The notes beneath the pieces were generated by a model that worked only from the letters and a program-made list of their open reading frames with translations, ran no database searches and was not told where the DNA came from. 64,000 bases of DNA from Volutella citrinella (taxonomy: Eukaryota > Ascomycota > Sordariomycetes > Hypocreales > Nectriaceae): NCBI GenBank assembly GCA_034401135.1, contig JAWZSP010000006.1, positions 1,426,001-1,490,000 of the forward strand, given 5' to 3'. This document shows, piece after piece, positions 26,121-37,195 of the stretch. A program made the position numbers and the translations under genes. How positions within the stretch are numbered: the first letter of the stretch is position 1; each line of letters begins with the position of its first letter.

Positions 26121-27625
26121 GGCGGCGGATGTGGTGATGCTCTGGAGATGGTGTTGGTGGGATGATGGGCGACGTTGGGATGGTGTGCGGGGTCGCGAGA
26201 CTTTGCGTTTGTGAATTAGACGAGCTGTGTTAGACGAGCTCGTTAGCTGGAAGCCCCGGGGGATGGAATATGATGTGATTTCCCAGAGAGGCTCAAGGAC
26301 TGCCCGTCAGGCGCTCCCCGAAAAGAGACGGCTTCGAGAAGCTGCCCGGACGGGCATGTGCAGGGTCCTGGCGCGGGATGAAGTCATGGGCAGGGAGGGG
26401 GACGGCAGACAGTGCTCCGTACGAACGTACAGTGGGGTCCGGTGGGCAGAACAGCGATTGAAACGCCCAGAGTGGCTTCGCCGACTTGATCTTCAGGCAG
26501 CCCAGGAATTATGGGCACTGGATCAGCCAGTCAGTCGGTCACTCAGCTACGCCCTCGAGATGCGACCGAGACGAGACGGGTGCTTTAAAAAGGTGCCCCT
26601 CGTCAACGTCGTCATGGCGCGGGGTGAGGCTCGATAATGCTGCTCTAATGGCGGGCCAAGCTAGTGTGCAGCTTAGCAATGTGCATGGTCAGCACCAGAT
26701 AAGCGGCGTGCGTTGGGCCATGGGACTGGCGACGCGGGCATGGAGTTGATTGATTCGCGCGCAACTGGCTGTAGAGGAAAGACTCAAAATGGTCATGATA
26801 AGTAGTGGTTGCCGTCGTCGCGCACCACCAAGAAGGAAGGAACAGAGCGGCCATTGCCAGCATCCGGAATCTGGCTGCAAGGCCTAGCCCTTCCCCAATA
26901 CGCATAGCCGTTTGGGCCTTAATTCCTTCAGCAGGTATTTCTCGCATTAGTCTCCGTGCTCTAGCGGCGCCTGGTCGGCCACCACATGGCCGTCGGGGCA
27001 AACCACACCACACCACACATTCACACCTCCTCGACTTGCGTCTCCCGTTTTATTAGGTTGACTTTGGGCGACCTCGAGAGTATGCGCAGTGACATCATGC
27101 AGACCAACCAAGGTCGGGTATTGTATTGGCTAATAAACTGGTGCCGCTGTGGTTGCTGGGCACTGCAGGTTTGGTACGTAGACAATATCGCATAATTCGG
27201 CCATCTTGGAGTTGTAGATTGGTCAAAATGTATTGCTCTGGACCGAACTTCTGAGGCCCGGACGGCGCTGAGCAGCTACTTGACCCATTCTGGCCACGGA
27301 AATCGAATTCTCACAAGTAACTGCATCTGCCGAGTTGCTCAGGTTGTTGTGCAAAGCCTAGGGTAGCTCGAACAGTGGTTGTTTCTCCAAGATCATCAAG
27401 TCGTCGTGAGATATGACTGCCATAGTGGTTCAATATGAATCTTAAAAATATGTAAATAATATAGTGGTGTTGGGCTGTTGGGAAATTCCCGCTTTAGCAG
27501 GCCCAATAGTTGAAATAGCACGATGGCAGACATGATCCATTCAACAACGTGAAAGTCGACACTCGCGGATCTAGGCCCTGGCAAGGCTAGTATTTGGCAT
27601 CGAGCTGAAAGAACGCCATCCGGTA
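26121..27625. other. Intergenic, 5' flank of SHB17-type gene and 3' flank of Cys-rich gene
   Basis: No supported gene. Open frames of 60-136 codons on both strands have no motifs. The left end should hold the SHB17 promoter and the right end, AT-richer near 27420-27480, the 3' end of the Cys-rich gene transcript. Confidence 0.5.
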
Positions 27626-28164
27626 TTATACACAGACTGAATTCCCACTCGGCAAGTTGCGAAACTGTCTCCTGGCCACTTGCTGACAGAGCTTCCGCAT
27701 CATGACGACCTCCATGGGCCTCTGCTGATCCAATATCTCCTGAGGCAATCCCACTTTGGGAACGAGGTACCGCGCGGCAGGCGAAACGTCTGGGCCGCCG
27801 ACGTCGACGCCGGGCTCGAGGGGATCCGGGTGCGCTGCGGAGGCGCTGGACCCGTCCCTTGGGTGCGCCTCCGTCATCTGCACCACCTCGGCCCACAGCT
27901 CGGCCACCTCTGTCTCGAGATTGGCGTACGTGGTCATCAGGCCGTACCGATGCACCCTCTCCACCTCTTGACGCGCTCGTCAATCTGGCGCCGCTTGGAC
28001 ACGACGCGGCCGCAGAGCCTGCAGGCCCTGGATTCGTCGCGGCGGTCGTAGACGAGTTTGAGCCCGCACGTCTCGCCCATGCGGTGCTCCTTGTGGCACT
28101 GCTGGCGAAACCTGCCCCATTTCCAGTCGCCGCAGGCCCAGACGCACTGTTCGTAGAAGCACAT
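27626..28164 (-). CDS. Conserved-looking small Cys-rich protein, frame broken once
   Basis: A frame starting at 28164 encodes MCFYEQCVWACGDWKWG... followed by a basic segment ending near ERVKR, with Cys at 2, 7, 11, 23, 33, 48 and 51, and CRLC late in the segment. At about 27960-27970 the frame shifts by one: the downstream half (VERVHRYGLM..., a helical acidic region ending NSVCV) is in the -1 frame. Adding one G to the GG run gives an uninterrupted 179-aa protein. The total span is 539 nt, one short of a multiple of three, and no intron can explain it because the overlap is only a few bases. Small fungal proteins with this WxCGDWKWGxFRQQC pattern exist widely without known function, and the Cys spacing suggests metal binding. 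It could be a sequencing error, a recent null allele, or less likely recoding. Confidence 0.65.
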
Positions 28165-29447
28165 GGCGAGGGCGGCAGACAAGGATGGGGTTGCCTCGAG
28201 GTAGGGTCGTGTTGGTTCGGGGTTTGGCAGGCAAATCGACAGGTGTGGTGGAGTGGCGTTGTGCTGTTGTTGGATGGTGCGCAACTTGCTCTGCCGACAG
28301 ACAGCGCTTGCTTCTCGAGTCGCAGCAACAACAACGAGCAGAAAAGAGGCGCGGTATTAATGGGATTCCGCAACTTCACCCCGCACTCTCCTTTTTACCG
28401 CAGGGGCAGGCTCAACTCGCCCAGCAACAGCTACTGCAAAGGGCCCTTTGCGTCGACCATGTTGATCGATGGTGCCCCACCGTCAACCAACAGAGCGTTG
28501 CAACCAACACCACCAGCATCAGCGAGAACCCCTGGTGCGTAAGTTAGTCAAGCTGCTGTAGGCGTTGGCGCACTATACCCCTTGCTCTTAGGCGAGTGAA
28601 CCGGATGCATCACCTGTCAAAGCCTGTGATGCGAGGCGAGCTCGTAGGATAGCCGTCATGGTGTTGGTTGTCGACTTACTTGCATATCCGAGTCATGCAC
28701 TGCTCCGCAACCCCTGGACCTGGTTCCCAAGTGCTCCAACGCTTTTTGACACGAGATTGGCAACGGGGCTGCGCTGCCCTTAACCGAGTTCCCAGACTTG
28801 CAGCGACCTGCGACATCCCAGCGAAGCTTGATGTGACGAACCGACAGACAAGCGAGAATAGGAAGTACCGCTTCCAATTGTGATTAGTCCAAGCTCCAAG
28901 GACGTGATTCGGTTGTTGGCTTGCTGGATTGATTAGTCTCGGCGCTATCATCAGCTGCTGTGGGGCACAACGCAACAGCAGGCACAAGCACAGGGGCCCC
29001 GGGAAGTGGATGGCGGGCAGCAGGTGGCTGACACGTGACGAAACATGTGCAACGCGCAACGGCAACCAACCGGCGGGCCGCTACCGCTACCGTTGACGGT
29101 TGACGTCCCCGGTTCCCAGCTCCGTCTCCCGGCCGGGCCCCGATCCTTGACGCCGCCGAGCCCGTCCACGCCCCCGTCCTCGACCCATCTACCGCTCCCC
29201 GACGACGACCAACTCCCTACGCAACATCGACACGCCTCATTGGCCTTCTTTACGCTGCGCTGCCGACGCTACAAACTGTGAAGATCATCGTCGGCCGATT
29301 TCTCCGCTGGAAAAAAACGGCCTCTCGACGACCCTGGGGGTGGCATGCCGCTCGACAAGCACACAGCGCTTGTAATCGACGCCCAGCATAGCATCGCCTC
29401 AAGGCCGTGAGCGCCAAGCAGGCCAAACTAGATTGCCTTACAGCACA
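28165..29447. promoter_or_regulatory. Divergent intergenic region between Cys-rich gene and 94-aa membrane protein gene
   Basis: About 1.3 kb separate two divergently read genes, so both promoters should lie here. No gene is supported; long frames on the minus strand over 27.4-28.4 kb are shadows of the Cys-rich gene. A small direct repeat (GTTGACG units) lies near 29091-29104. Confidence 0.45.
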
Positions 29448-29824
29448 ATGGCGGCGCCCCAATGGACCCGTAGCCAAAAGATCCAGCGCGGTGTCTGGGC
29501 CGCCGCCTTCTTCGCCTGCATCTTCGTTGGTAGCATCACGGGCGCCCAGCTCAAGACGGATAACGAGAAGAAGGCGGTCAGTCACCCTTGCCACCTCCCG
29601 CACCCGTCTCCCTCTGTGCTTGTAGGAACGTCCCGAGCTGACTAGTCGTGTTTCTTTCTTCTCCACAGGCCATCACCGAGTTCCGCGAGACCTCGCCGTC
29701 GGAGCAGATCGCCATGCTGGAGAAGCGCAAGCGAGAGCTGCAACAGGAAATGGCCGTCCACCAGAGGAAATTCGACGTGTTTGTGGAAACGGCAAAGGAG
29801 CGGAGGAAGGAAGCTGAGAAGTAG
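29448..29824 (+). CDS. Small one-helix membrane protein with C-terminal coiled coil
   Basis: Predicted 94-aa protein in two exons: 29448-29576 and 29669-29824, with a GTCAGT donor and a CCACAG acceptor. After a short basic N-terminus (MAAPQWTRSQKIQRG) comes one hydrophobic segment at about residues 15-34 (VWAAAFFACIFVGSITGA), then a highly charged Glu/Lys/Arg region that should form a coiled coil to the end. Size and plan resemble small inner-mitochondrial-membrane assembly factors of fungi, but I recognise no specific family, so the mitochondrial placement is only a guess. The ATG at 29448 has A at -3 and gives a sensible N-terminus. It is convergent with the Ubp6 gene, with about 485 bases between stops. 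An alternative is a microsomal small protein. Confidence 0.75.
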
Positions 29825-30309
29825 TTCTAGGTCTGAGCCTTCACTTTGCCTCGTCCCCCGTGTAGACCCAGACGGTCCTCGCAAAACTATCGCTTCGATC
29901 CGCGACGAGGCCACTGTGCATTGCAACAACGATTGTTTCAAGACCGAAGCAGGATGCTCAGCGGATGACATGTCAGCGTCGCGCACATCCGCATGCCATG
30001 AGCTATCGTTGGTTGTAACCAGTTTATTCTGGGCACGCAAACCTCAACCAGAGCCGACGGAGAATATCTCCACAATTGTACAACATGTAGTAACATTTTA
30101 TAGAAATCAGTCCTTGATTGGCCCAGGCTGTGCTTCATTTTGGACTCGACTGCCATTGCTCGTCTCTCGTGTCTCGCATCGATTCCTTCTAAACCCAGTT
30201 CCCTACCGTTACCAACGCCCTGCAGGCTGGAGATGCCACCCTGTCACTTTTGGGCTCACATGCCATGCAATGTTATCAATCCACCCGGTACTATTTTATC
30301 CTCCTCATA
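29825..30309. other. Convergent intergenic region (two 3' ends)
   Basis: The stretch lies between two facing stop codons and should hold both polyadenylation sites. It is AT-richer near 30050-30120 and 30290-30310. No gene seen. Confidence 0.55.
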
Positions 30310-32110
30310 TTACTTCAGGGCCGGCTGGACGGCCGGGAGGGCAACGGCCTTGTACAGCAGGATCAGAGCCGAGTGGGACTCACCGCCGCCAGCGAGTGTC
30401 TCGATCTTGTCGGCAGTCACCTCGGTCACCTTGTCGTCGTTGAACCACCACCACTTGCCATCCTCCTCGCCGACCACACCAGTCTTGGGGTCCACCGGGG
30501 CGGTTTTCTTCACGTAGGCTGTGTAGTGGCCGCTGTCGGCGCTGGCGCCCTGGTGGGTGACGACACCGCGAAGCTCATAAAGGCCAGACTGATTGGCACC
30601 CTCGTCTTTCGAGAGATCTTGGTTGATGAGTTCGTGAAGCTCCATCTTGGCGTTGAGCAAGGCGTTCTTCTGCTCGGCCTCGACCTCGGCGTCCGTCTTG
30701 AATGTCTCCTCCATGACCGTGTCGCCATCGGCCGTCTTACCACTGGGCTTCTCCGCCTCCTTCTTCTTCTTTCTCTCCTCAGCCTCCTTCTTCTCACGCT
30801 CGCTGGGAAGTCCAGCACCGCCAGGGACGTCGGCAAGCGCCTGGTCCTTGGTGAGCTTGCGACGCTTTCGGGAGCGCTCAATGTCCTCTTCATCCTTGCG
30901 AATCTCTCGGACCTTGTCACGCACAGGAATCAGAGCCTTCTTCAGTTCATCGGAACAGAACTCGACAATGTCCAACTCATGCGGGAATGTCACCTTGCGC
31001 ATGATCTTGGCCTTCTTCTGGGTATCACGCTTCCAGAAGAAGCGCACGAAGTGAACGGTCAAGTATCTGGGTGCGCGAGAGATCTTGGACGTCTTGGTGT
31101 ACGAGGCATCCCGTCCCAGAACCTCCGATTTCTTTTCGAGTTGCTCCTTGAGGCCAGCCAGGATACCGTCCCTCAAGTGGTTGATGGAGCTGTCGATGTG
31201 GCAGTTCAGCTTGGGGAAGGGCTCTTTGCTGACAACAGCTTCTTCCCCGGCGTTGCGAGCCTCTTCCTCGTCGCATTCTAGGACCGAGGTGAACTCGCCG
31301 GACATATACTTTTCAACAAATGACACATTGGAGCCCTCGGGGCCAGGAAGTTGCAGCTTCTGGCGCAGCTGCTGGACAATCTGAGAAAATGCTTCCTCGG
31401 CGTCCTGCTGAGCGTATCCCGGAGCTGACCTGGATCGCTCGGCGAACTGAGGGTAGATGGCTCGCATACACTCGAGGAAGCTGTGCGGGGCAATGGCCTC
31501 TTGTGTTTGTTCCATCTTGCGGAAGACGCCGGCAAGCTGGGAAGTCAGGTCGCGGTTGCTGCTCATCAGCATCGCCTGGGCTGATGGGTCCGGATGATAG
31601 TCGCTGAGGGCTTGTCGAAGCTCGGGGATGAGGCGTAGGGTCTGAAGAGAGGCGTTGAGGTAGCAGGTGTTGCCTTCGTTGGTGAAGCCGGGCGGGGTGG
31701 CGCCAACCTGCTGAGCCTGCTCGGCCTCAGTCATATCTTCCACAAACTTGATGGGATCCTTGGGCCGGATGAGGTCTTGGCCGGTTCCTCCGGGGGTGCC
31801 CATCAGAATGAGACTCTGGCCGTTCTTGAGGCCGAGTTTGGTCATGTCGGCGTTGTCCTGGAGCTTGCCACCCTTGACGAAGATCTTCTGTCGATCGGGT
31901 TCGACGCTGGTCAGGCTGTACACAATCGCCTTGAAGTCCTCGCCAGACATGCCAGGTTCGATTTCGACATCGTGCTTACTGCCCGAGTGTTTGACGGTGA
32001 CTGTCGGGGGGATGCTGTTAGCATAAGTTTGCAGGATTCGGGGGGGCGGGCGGCTATGGCTGGGTTCTGCCTTGGAGGGGCAACGGGGACAGACCTGAGA
32101 AAGAAGCCAT
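30310..32110 (-). CDS. UBP6: Ubiquitin carboxyl-terminal hydrolase 6 (proteasome-associated Ubp6/USP14)
   Basis: Predicted 568-aa deubiquitinase in two exons: 32095-32110 and 30310-32000. The 94-nt intron has a GTCTGT donor and a GCTAAC branch 14 nt before the CGACAG acceptor; the first exon supplies only MASFS plus one base. Residues 1-75 form the ubiquitin-like domain that docks on the proteasome base (Rpn1). The USP domain has the Cys box NEGNTCYLN with catalytic Cys at 118, a QQDAEEAFSQ block, and the His box DSGHYTAYV near residue 497 followed by WWWFNDDKV. Ubp6/USP14 trims ubiquitin chains on proteasome substrates and tunes degradation in cytosol and nucleus. A charged Lys/Glu insert (about residues 355-420) sits inside the USP fold. 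It is divergent from ARPC4 across about 0.7 kb. Confidence 0.96.
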
Positions 32111-32812
32111 GGTTGCTGTGAATTAGATGCTAGTAAAGAGCCAAGGGAAGGGGAAAAACTGGCAGAGGGGATTGCGGAAACTGGGTAGCCGCTGAGACCC
32201 GGAGCTGACTGGTCTCTCCTGTTCTCGAGCCTGTTTGACGTGGGACAAGGGAAAGAGGGTCAAGAAGATGATTTCTGGTTGGAGGCGAACGAAGATGGTG
32301 GAAGCTGCGTCACTTGGCTGGTACCTGGGCGACGGTCGCTGGAACAGGGTGGGGGCGGGAGCGGTGTAGTGCTTCGGCTGTCAAGTCCTCACTGAAGCGT
32401 CTTTGGGTCAGGTACCTCGCCATGCGGGGCAAGTGAGCCTCCCGGCTCTGAGCTTCTGTTGGTTGCTGCCAATACGCATCTGCCTGCTCTGCTCAGTCAG
32501 CCAGCTCTGTGGCGGCATTGTGGCTGGTGCAGCCAATGTCAGAGCAGTTTGTGGACCAGCGCTCTCCCATGACGATATGCCCCCCCTTTCTCAATGGCAA
32601 TTGGCACCTCCGCGTCATGTGTGGCTGTGCCCAGGTCCCCACCCGATGTTCCTCCTGATGGCTGGGAGCTTGCTTCCACGACACAGGCCGCGCAGAGCAT
32701 CGACCGACCCCGCCGAAACGGGAGCATCACCAACCTCACTGTACTCTCGCATCTCCGCTGTGAACATCTCCACCCCCAAGAGCTGGGGCAGAGGATGTAG
32801 ACGACAGAAAAA
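32111..32812. promoter_or_regulatory. Divergent promoter region UBP6 / ARPC4
   Basis: 702 bases between two divergent start codons, expected to contain both promoters and leaders. I looked for the yeast PACE element (GGTGGCAAA) that drives proteasome genes and did not see it. No open frame looks coding. Confidence 0.6.
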
Positions 32813-33620
32813 ATGGTATTAAATCCAGCTCCCCCTGCCGCAGCCCGGCCGCAACCCTCGCCCGTCGCCAGTACTAACCGCTTATCCCAGTCTCAATCCC
32901 TCCGACCCTATCTGCAATGCGTGCGCAGCAGCTTGACCGCTGCTCTCACATTATCCAACTTCGCTTCCCAGACTGCCGAGCGTCACAATGTCCCTGAGAT
33001 CGAAAGCCAGACATCTCCCGAGGTCCTCCTGACGCCGCTGACCATTGCGCGCAACGAGAACGAGCGTGTCCTCATCGAGCCCAGCATCAACTCTGTCCGC
33101 ATCAGCATCAAGATTAAGCAGGCCGATGAGATCGAGCACATCCTCGTACATAAGTTCACACGATTTTTGACACAGCGTAACTGCAGCCACCCCCAGCCAT
33201 GGTCTCCATTCGAATGCTCACCCCCAGTCTAGGCGCCGAGTCCTTCTTCATCCTGCGAAGGAAACCCATTCCCGGATATGACATCTCGTTCCTCATTACC
33301 AACTTCCACACCGAGGAGCTTCTGAAGCACAAGCTGGTGGACTTCGTTATCCAATTCATGGAAGAGGTACACACATTGCACGGAACAGTGGCGCGGCTAG
33401 ATCAACGTACTAATGCTCTGGGCTTGTAGGTGGACAAGGAAATCTCGGAAATGAAGCTCTTCGTAAGTATCCTGGAGAGAGAACGAAGACATTAAGCTAA
33501 TCACACTGCGCAGCTAAACTCGCGAGCCCGATTTGTGGCCGAGTCATTCCTCACCCCTGTACGGATACCAACGAAGATCTTGTTTTGTGCGCAACTAATT
33601 TGTCTGCCCAGTTTGATTAA
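32813..33620 (+). CDS. ARC19: Arp2/3 complex 20 kDa subunit ARPC4
   Basis: Predicted 169-aa subunit of the Arp2/3 actin-branching complex in six exons: 32813-32815, 32891-33176, 33233-33366, 33430-33462, 33514-33558 and 33612-33620. The first exon is just the ATG, directly followed by a GTATTA donor; the intron ends TACTAAC...CCCAG. The last exon is nine bases (Phe, Asp, stop). The joined protein follows ARPC4 almost along its full length: LRPYLQCVR at the N-terminus, [57 protein letters not shown] and [13 protein letters not shown]; human ARPC4 is 168 aa. With ARPC2 it forms the structural core of the complex and nucleates cortical and endocytic actin patches. The length and every phase agree, so the microexons are well supported. 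Confidence 0.96.
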
Positions 33621-34916
33621 AGTGTCGACATCGAAAAGGGCGTCGGAAAAGCATTCAAGAGCACCAAGACACGAAAGGTTCTTGGCCCAAGAACTCAGTG
33701 GGAAATGTCCGACGGGGTGCCGCTTGTGCCAAATGGCAATTAGAGGAAGCAAAGCTTCGGCACCTTCGGGGCCAGGTTATGACGAGATAGAATTGACACC
33801 GAACTATACGGAAAGTGAGTTGGGGCTTCGATTGGAGATCTACAACCGCAATCTGCTTTACTTGATGACTTTCTCCGTACGAAGTGCTGTGACGAGAAGC
33901 TGTCGGAGGATGTGAGCACGCTCGCCCTCCCAATGTGTCCTCAACCAACTGTCGAATACCCCACCGGATGCTAGCATCGAGTCCGGATTATGTCCACGTG
34001 TAAGCCATGTGGCAATCCTTCAACCAAATCGGCCGAATGATACAACGAACGACCTCTGTCTGTGAATCATGCTCACTTTCAAGTATCTAGGCTGCACGCG
34101 GTATTCTAATCGTCCACTCCTACGCAAAGCACCTCTTACTACGGAAGATTGCCGGATATTTCAGGCTCAATGCGTGCGCCTGTCAGTCTCTTCCGTCTAC
34201 AGCTGGCACGCAGCTGTTGGGGCCGGAGAAGCCGCCGTCAGGTGAGCCATCGCTATAAATTCTCCCCCTCCCTCCCCCCAATCTCCTTCTTTTACCTTCC
34301 ATCGTCGACCTTCTTCGCTGCTTCAACAAGTTGCGGTAAATATCTCACCTCTTCCGCTACCTGGCTTGGGATTACTGTACACTATCCGTCCCAATCCATC
34401 GTACTCCCCCACGACGCAACAGGCAGTACTTCTAAAAGGTAATAGTACTCTTGAAGCCATAGGTATTGTTGCCGCGTGCGATCGTCGATTGTTGACTCCT
34501 CTCGCGGGGCCAACGAATCAACAGCTGTTTGCCCCTCTTCCAGTTTGGCACGGGCTGGAGGACCTGGCTTTTGTCATTCATCCCAAGGGCAAAACGAGGT
34601 CCGTTCGGCAAAGTGAGAAGATTCTGATACAAGTCCTGCTGGGGCTCCCACCTTTCCCCTCTTGGAAAGCGGTCGATAGCTCAAAATCTCACCCCGTCTT
34701 ACTTCTGTGTTTTTGGTCAAGGCACCTTTTGCAATTTGTCTTCCCACCTGCAACGCACTCGCAAACAAAGCCGGCCATTGACTACTTTTGTAAGCACCTT
34801 CTTCCGAGCAACTGTTTGTTGCTATTTGTTTTTGCAGCTCCTTTTCTTCGTTCACTTTCATCTACGGATTGTTGGGTTATCTCACCAGACTGACTCTCGT
34901 GCAAAGTGGTACAGCC
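33621..34916. other. Intergenic between ARPC4 and the RRM gene
   Basis: About 1.3 kb with no supported gene. The first part should hold the ARPC4 3' end. The last 600 bases, rich in C/T tracts (for example about 34257-34320), likely hold promoter and leader of the RRM gene. Confidence 0.5.
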
Positions 34917-37195
34917 ATGGAATCCAACACCGAGAGCAATGTTTCCGGCTCATCCTTGCGCGATGAGACGTCCTCGAACCAGAGTGACACTGTTAATCCG
35001 CGGTTTGACTCTGCCAACACTTCATTTGCTTCGGTGAGCCCGACCCAGCTCGCATGCGAGTCTCACGGCTTCTCTGCCGCTGGTGTGCAGTCCAATCTCA
35101 ACCCAGCTTCGGGTTCCTGGATCCCCTCTGCCCACCAGGCCATCTCCAACGCGCTCAATGTAAGCTGTATCGAAACCGCTTCCCCTTGCATTTACTGACC
35201 ATGACAATAGTCGAGCCAGTACATGCCGGCTGCTCCCAACGCATTCGCTCCAGGGTTCGTGGCTCCTTACAACGCAAACCCTGTGGTCAACAATGTGGGA
35301 CAGTACCAGCCTGTGCAGCATCCGGGCCAAAGCTTCGATGTTCATGCTGGAACTCCTTAGATGGGAGCTCCAGTGAATGGAAATGCTGCTAGCTACGGAC
35401 CTTTGAGCTCGCACCCGGCAGAAGGGTTTGCTGGCCACCCATTGATCCAGTCCCCCGCGTTTGTGCCCCAGTCCCATGTTGGCATCCCCCAGAGCCACTC
35501 GGTTCAGACGATTCAATCTCTTCTGAGCCCAGGCGAGACGCCTCAGCAGCTCGCTGGGGCATATGACTGCGTGTCGAGCCCCGAGGTTCCCCGGACCGGG
35601 CGGCTGACGGAGCCTCGAAACTATGCTCCTCGTACATCTGGTCTCCCGGCTTCAGCTGATCCGCCTCCCAAGTTTCTTCTTGAGAGGGGCTCCCCTTCTG
35701 CCCAGTCCACCGGCAATGATCCCTTCACATCGCCTAGATCCGTCAACGGAACAGCTGGTCATCCGTCCTCGGTGGCACGCATTCCAGGACCAGCCTCTAT
35801 GGCCATGGTAGCCCTGGGAGGCAACCCTCAACGGTCTGCCAAGCTGAACATGCTCACCGCGTCCGGGTACCCTACTCTGGAAACAGCCATGGATGCGGCC
35901 ATTTTTCCATTTGTCGAGGGCGCCCGTCAGGCTCAGTCTCAGAACTATGGAGTGGTCAAGTTGAAGAACGTAAGGGGATTCTGCCAAGTCTTTTGATGGT
36001 GTGACTGAGCTAACTGCAGCATGCAGATCCCATTTGCGACTAAGCGCGCCGAGGTCATTGCTTTCCTCGGCCGCAATAGCAAGATTCTCAATGACACGAT
36101 GGAGCCTGTGCACATCATCATGGAACGCGCCACTAGCAAGACCATGGATGCATACGTGGAGTTTCTTACTCTCGAAGAAGCCATGAAGACTGCTGAGCGA
36201 CACCATCAGAATGTCACCAGTGGTAGAATCAGCCGCCTCGGGGATCGCCCCGTGGAGGTTGAACTGTCCAGCCAGGCGAGCCTCATGAAGGATCTCTTCC
36301 CTGTGGCCCGCGGAGTCTTCTGGGATGGAGTCACCCCGAAATTCCTGCCCCACGATCCGGCTCAGCCATGGGAGAGCTTCAAGGGATTCATTTCTAGCGA
36401 GGAAATGGTGATGCTCGTCAAGCATGTCGAAGTCCCTCATCGGGTAGGTGTTTGCCTTGGCTTACGTTGATGAAGTGTTTCCATTTACTAAACCAAATAC
36501 AGTCTCCCTTTTCGAAGGAGTGCCCCCAGCGCCCGTATGAGTGCCTCATCAGCACTCTCCGGAAGTTCCCTTGGGCGATGACGAGCCACATCACTATTGC
36601 CGAGCGGCAGTCGATCTTCAAGGCCACGTGCGAGTTGATTCGCCTCCTTTCTCGTGCAGTTGAGAAGGGAGACGACCCCATTAACTTGAACGCCCAGCTT
36701 TACAAGCGAGTCCTTCGATCCGCCATGGGCTGTGTAGGGTTCACGACCGTGATGAAGGACGACATTGCGTGGATGGTCGACATGACGGAGATGGAGACAA
36801 GCGCCTTCGGCCAGCCTCGATTTGCCCAAGCGTGGGCTCACCAGTACGCACTGGTCCCGAAGCCCGATATGCCACTTGACGTGGTGGAGGTGAGTTGGCC
36901 TGCATGCCCGAGCTCTTGTGGTAGATGGAGAAGATCATGATGCTGACTCAAACGACAGTGGTACATCGGCCTCATCCGTGAGCAGTCGCAGCGTGATTTG
37001 CTTTCACGCCCTCTGCCGGAGCGCGGCGATATCCAAGAAAAGGGCCAGAAAACCAACCTATACTGGGGGTATTTCTGGGCTGAAGTTGGCTACACGCAAG
37101 GCCCCCATTTCGACCATATGTCGCTGGCTCAGGCCGCGCACGCCGAGCTCTCCGCCGTCGAGCGCATCTTGTCTCGAGCTCTTGCTCGTAACTAG
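34917..37195 (+). CDS. RRM-domain RNA-binding protein with an in-frame UAG at codon 131
   Basis: Five exons: 34917-35159, 35211-35969, 36027-36443, 36503-36889 and 36959-37195, all joined in phase 0, giving 681 codons. Codon 131 (35358-35360) is TAG; otherwise the frame is open to the stop at 37193. Residues 1-325 are low-complexity Ser/Pro/Gln/Asn-rich. An RRM follows at about 328-410, with RNP2-like VVKLKNIPF split by intron 2 and MDAYVEFLT as the RNP1-position strand. The rest is a conserved-looking, mostly helical region (for example PYECLISTLRKFPWAM and VGFTTVMKDDIAWMVDM). It probably binds mRNA, cytoplasmic or nuclear unknown. The stop codon sits in the loop of a strong hairpin, which suggests A-to-I editing to UGG (Trp). 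Alternatives are a nonsense allele, sequencing error, a 66-nt in-frame intron (35295-35360) with a weak donor, or translation starting at the ATG at 35361. Confidence 0.82.
35345..35375 (+). promoter_or_regulatory. Predicted mRNA hairpin presenting the UAG codon in its loop
   Basis: Stem: 35345-35351 pairs with 35369-35375 (five Watson-Crick pairs plus two G-U pairs at the base), one A/C mismatch (35352/35368), then 35353-35356 pairs with 35364-35367. The loop is seven bases, 35357-35363, reading TTAGATG. The A of the TAG codon is 35359, third in the loop with T before it and G after it. This matches the known preference of fungal A-to-I editing for loop adenosines with a 5' U. Pairing was done by hand; no folding energy was computed. 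Confidence 0.7.

Noticed and set aside
27396..28379. 327-codon minus-strand frame across the Cys-rich gene
   Set aside because: Its composition is Ser/Arg/Ala/Pro-rich with no motif; it overlaps the Cys-rich protein in another frame and is best read as its shadow plus leader.
30250..31281. 343-codon plus-strand frame opposite UBP6
   Set aside because: It is antisense to well-supported USP domain sequence; long antisense frames are expected in GC-rich coding DNA.
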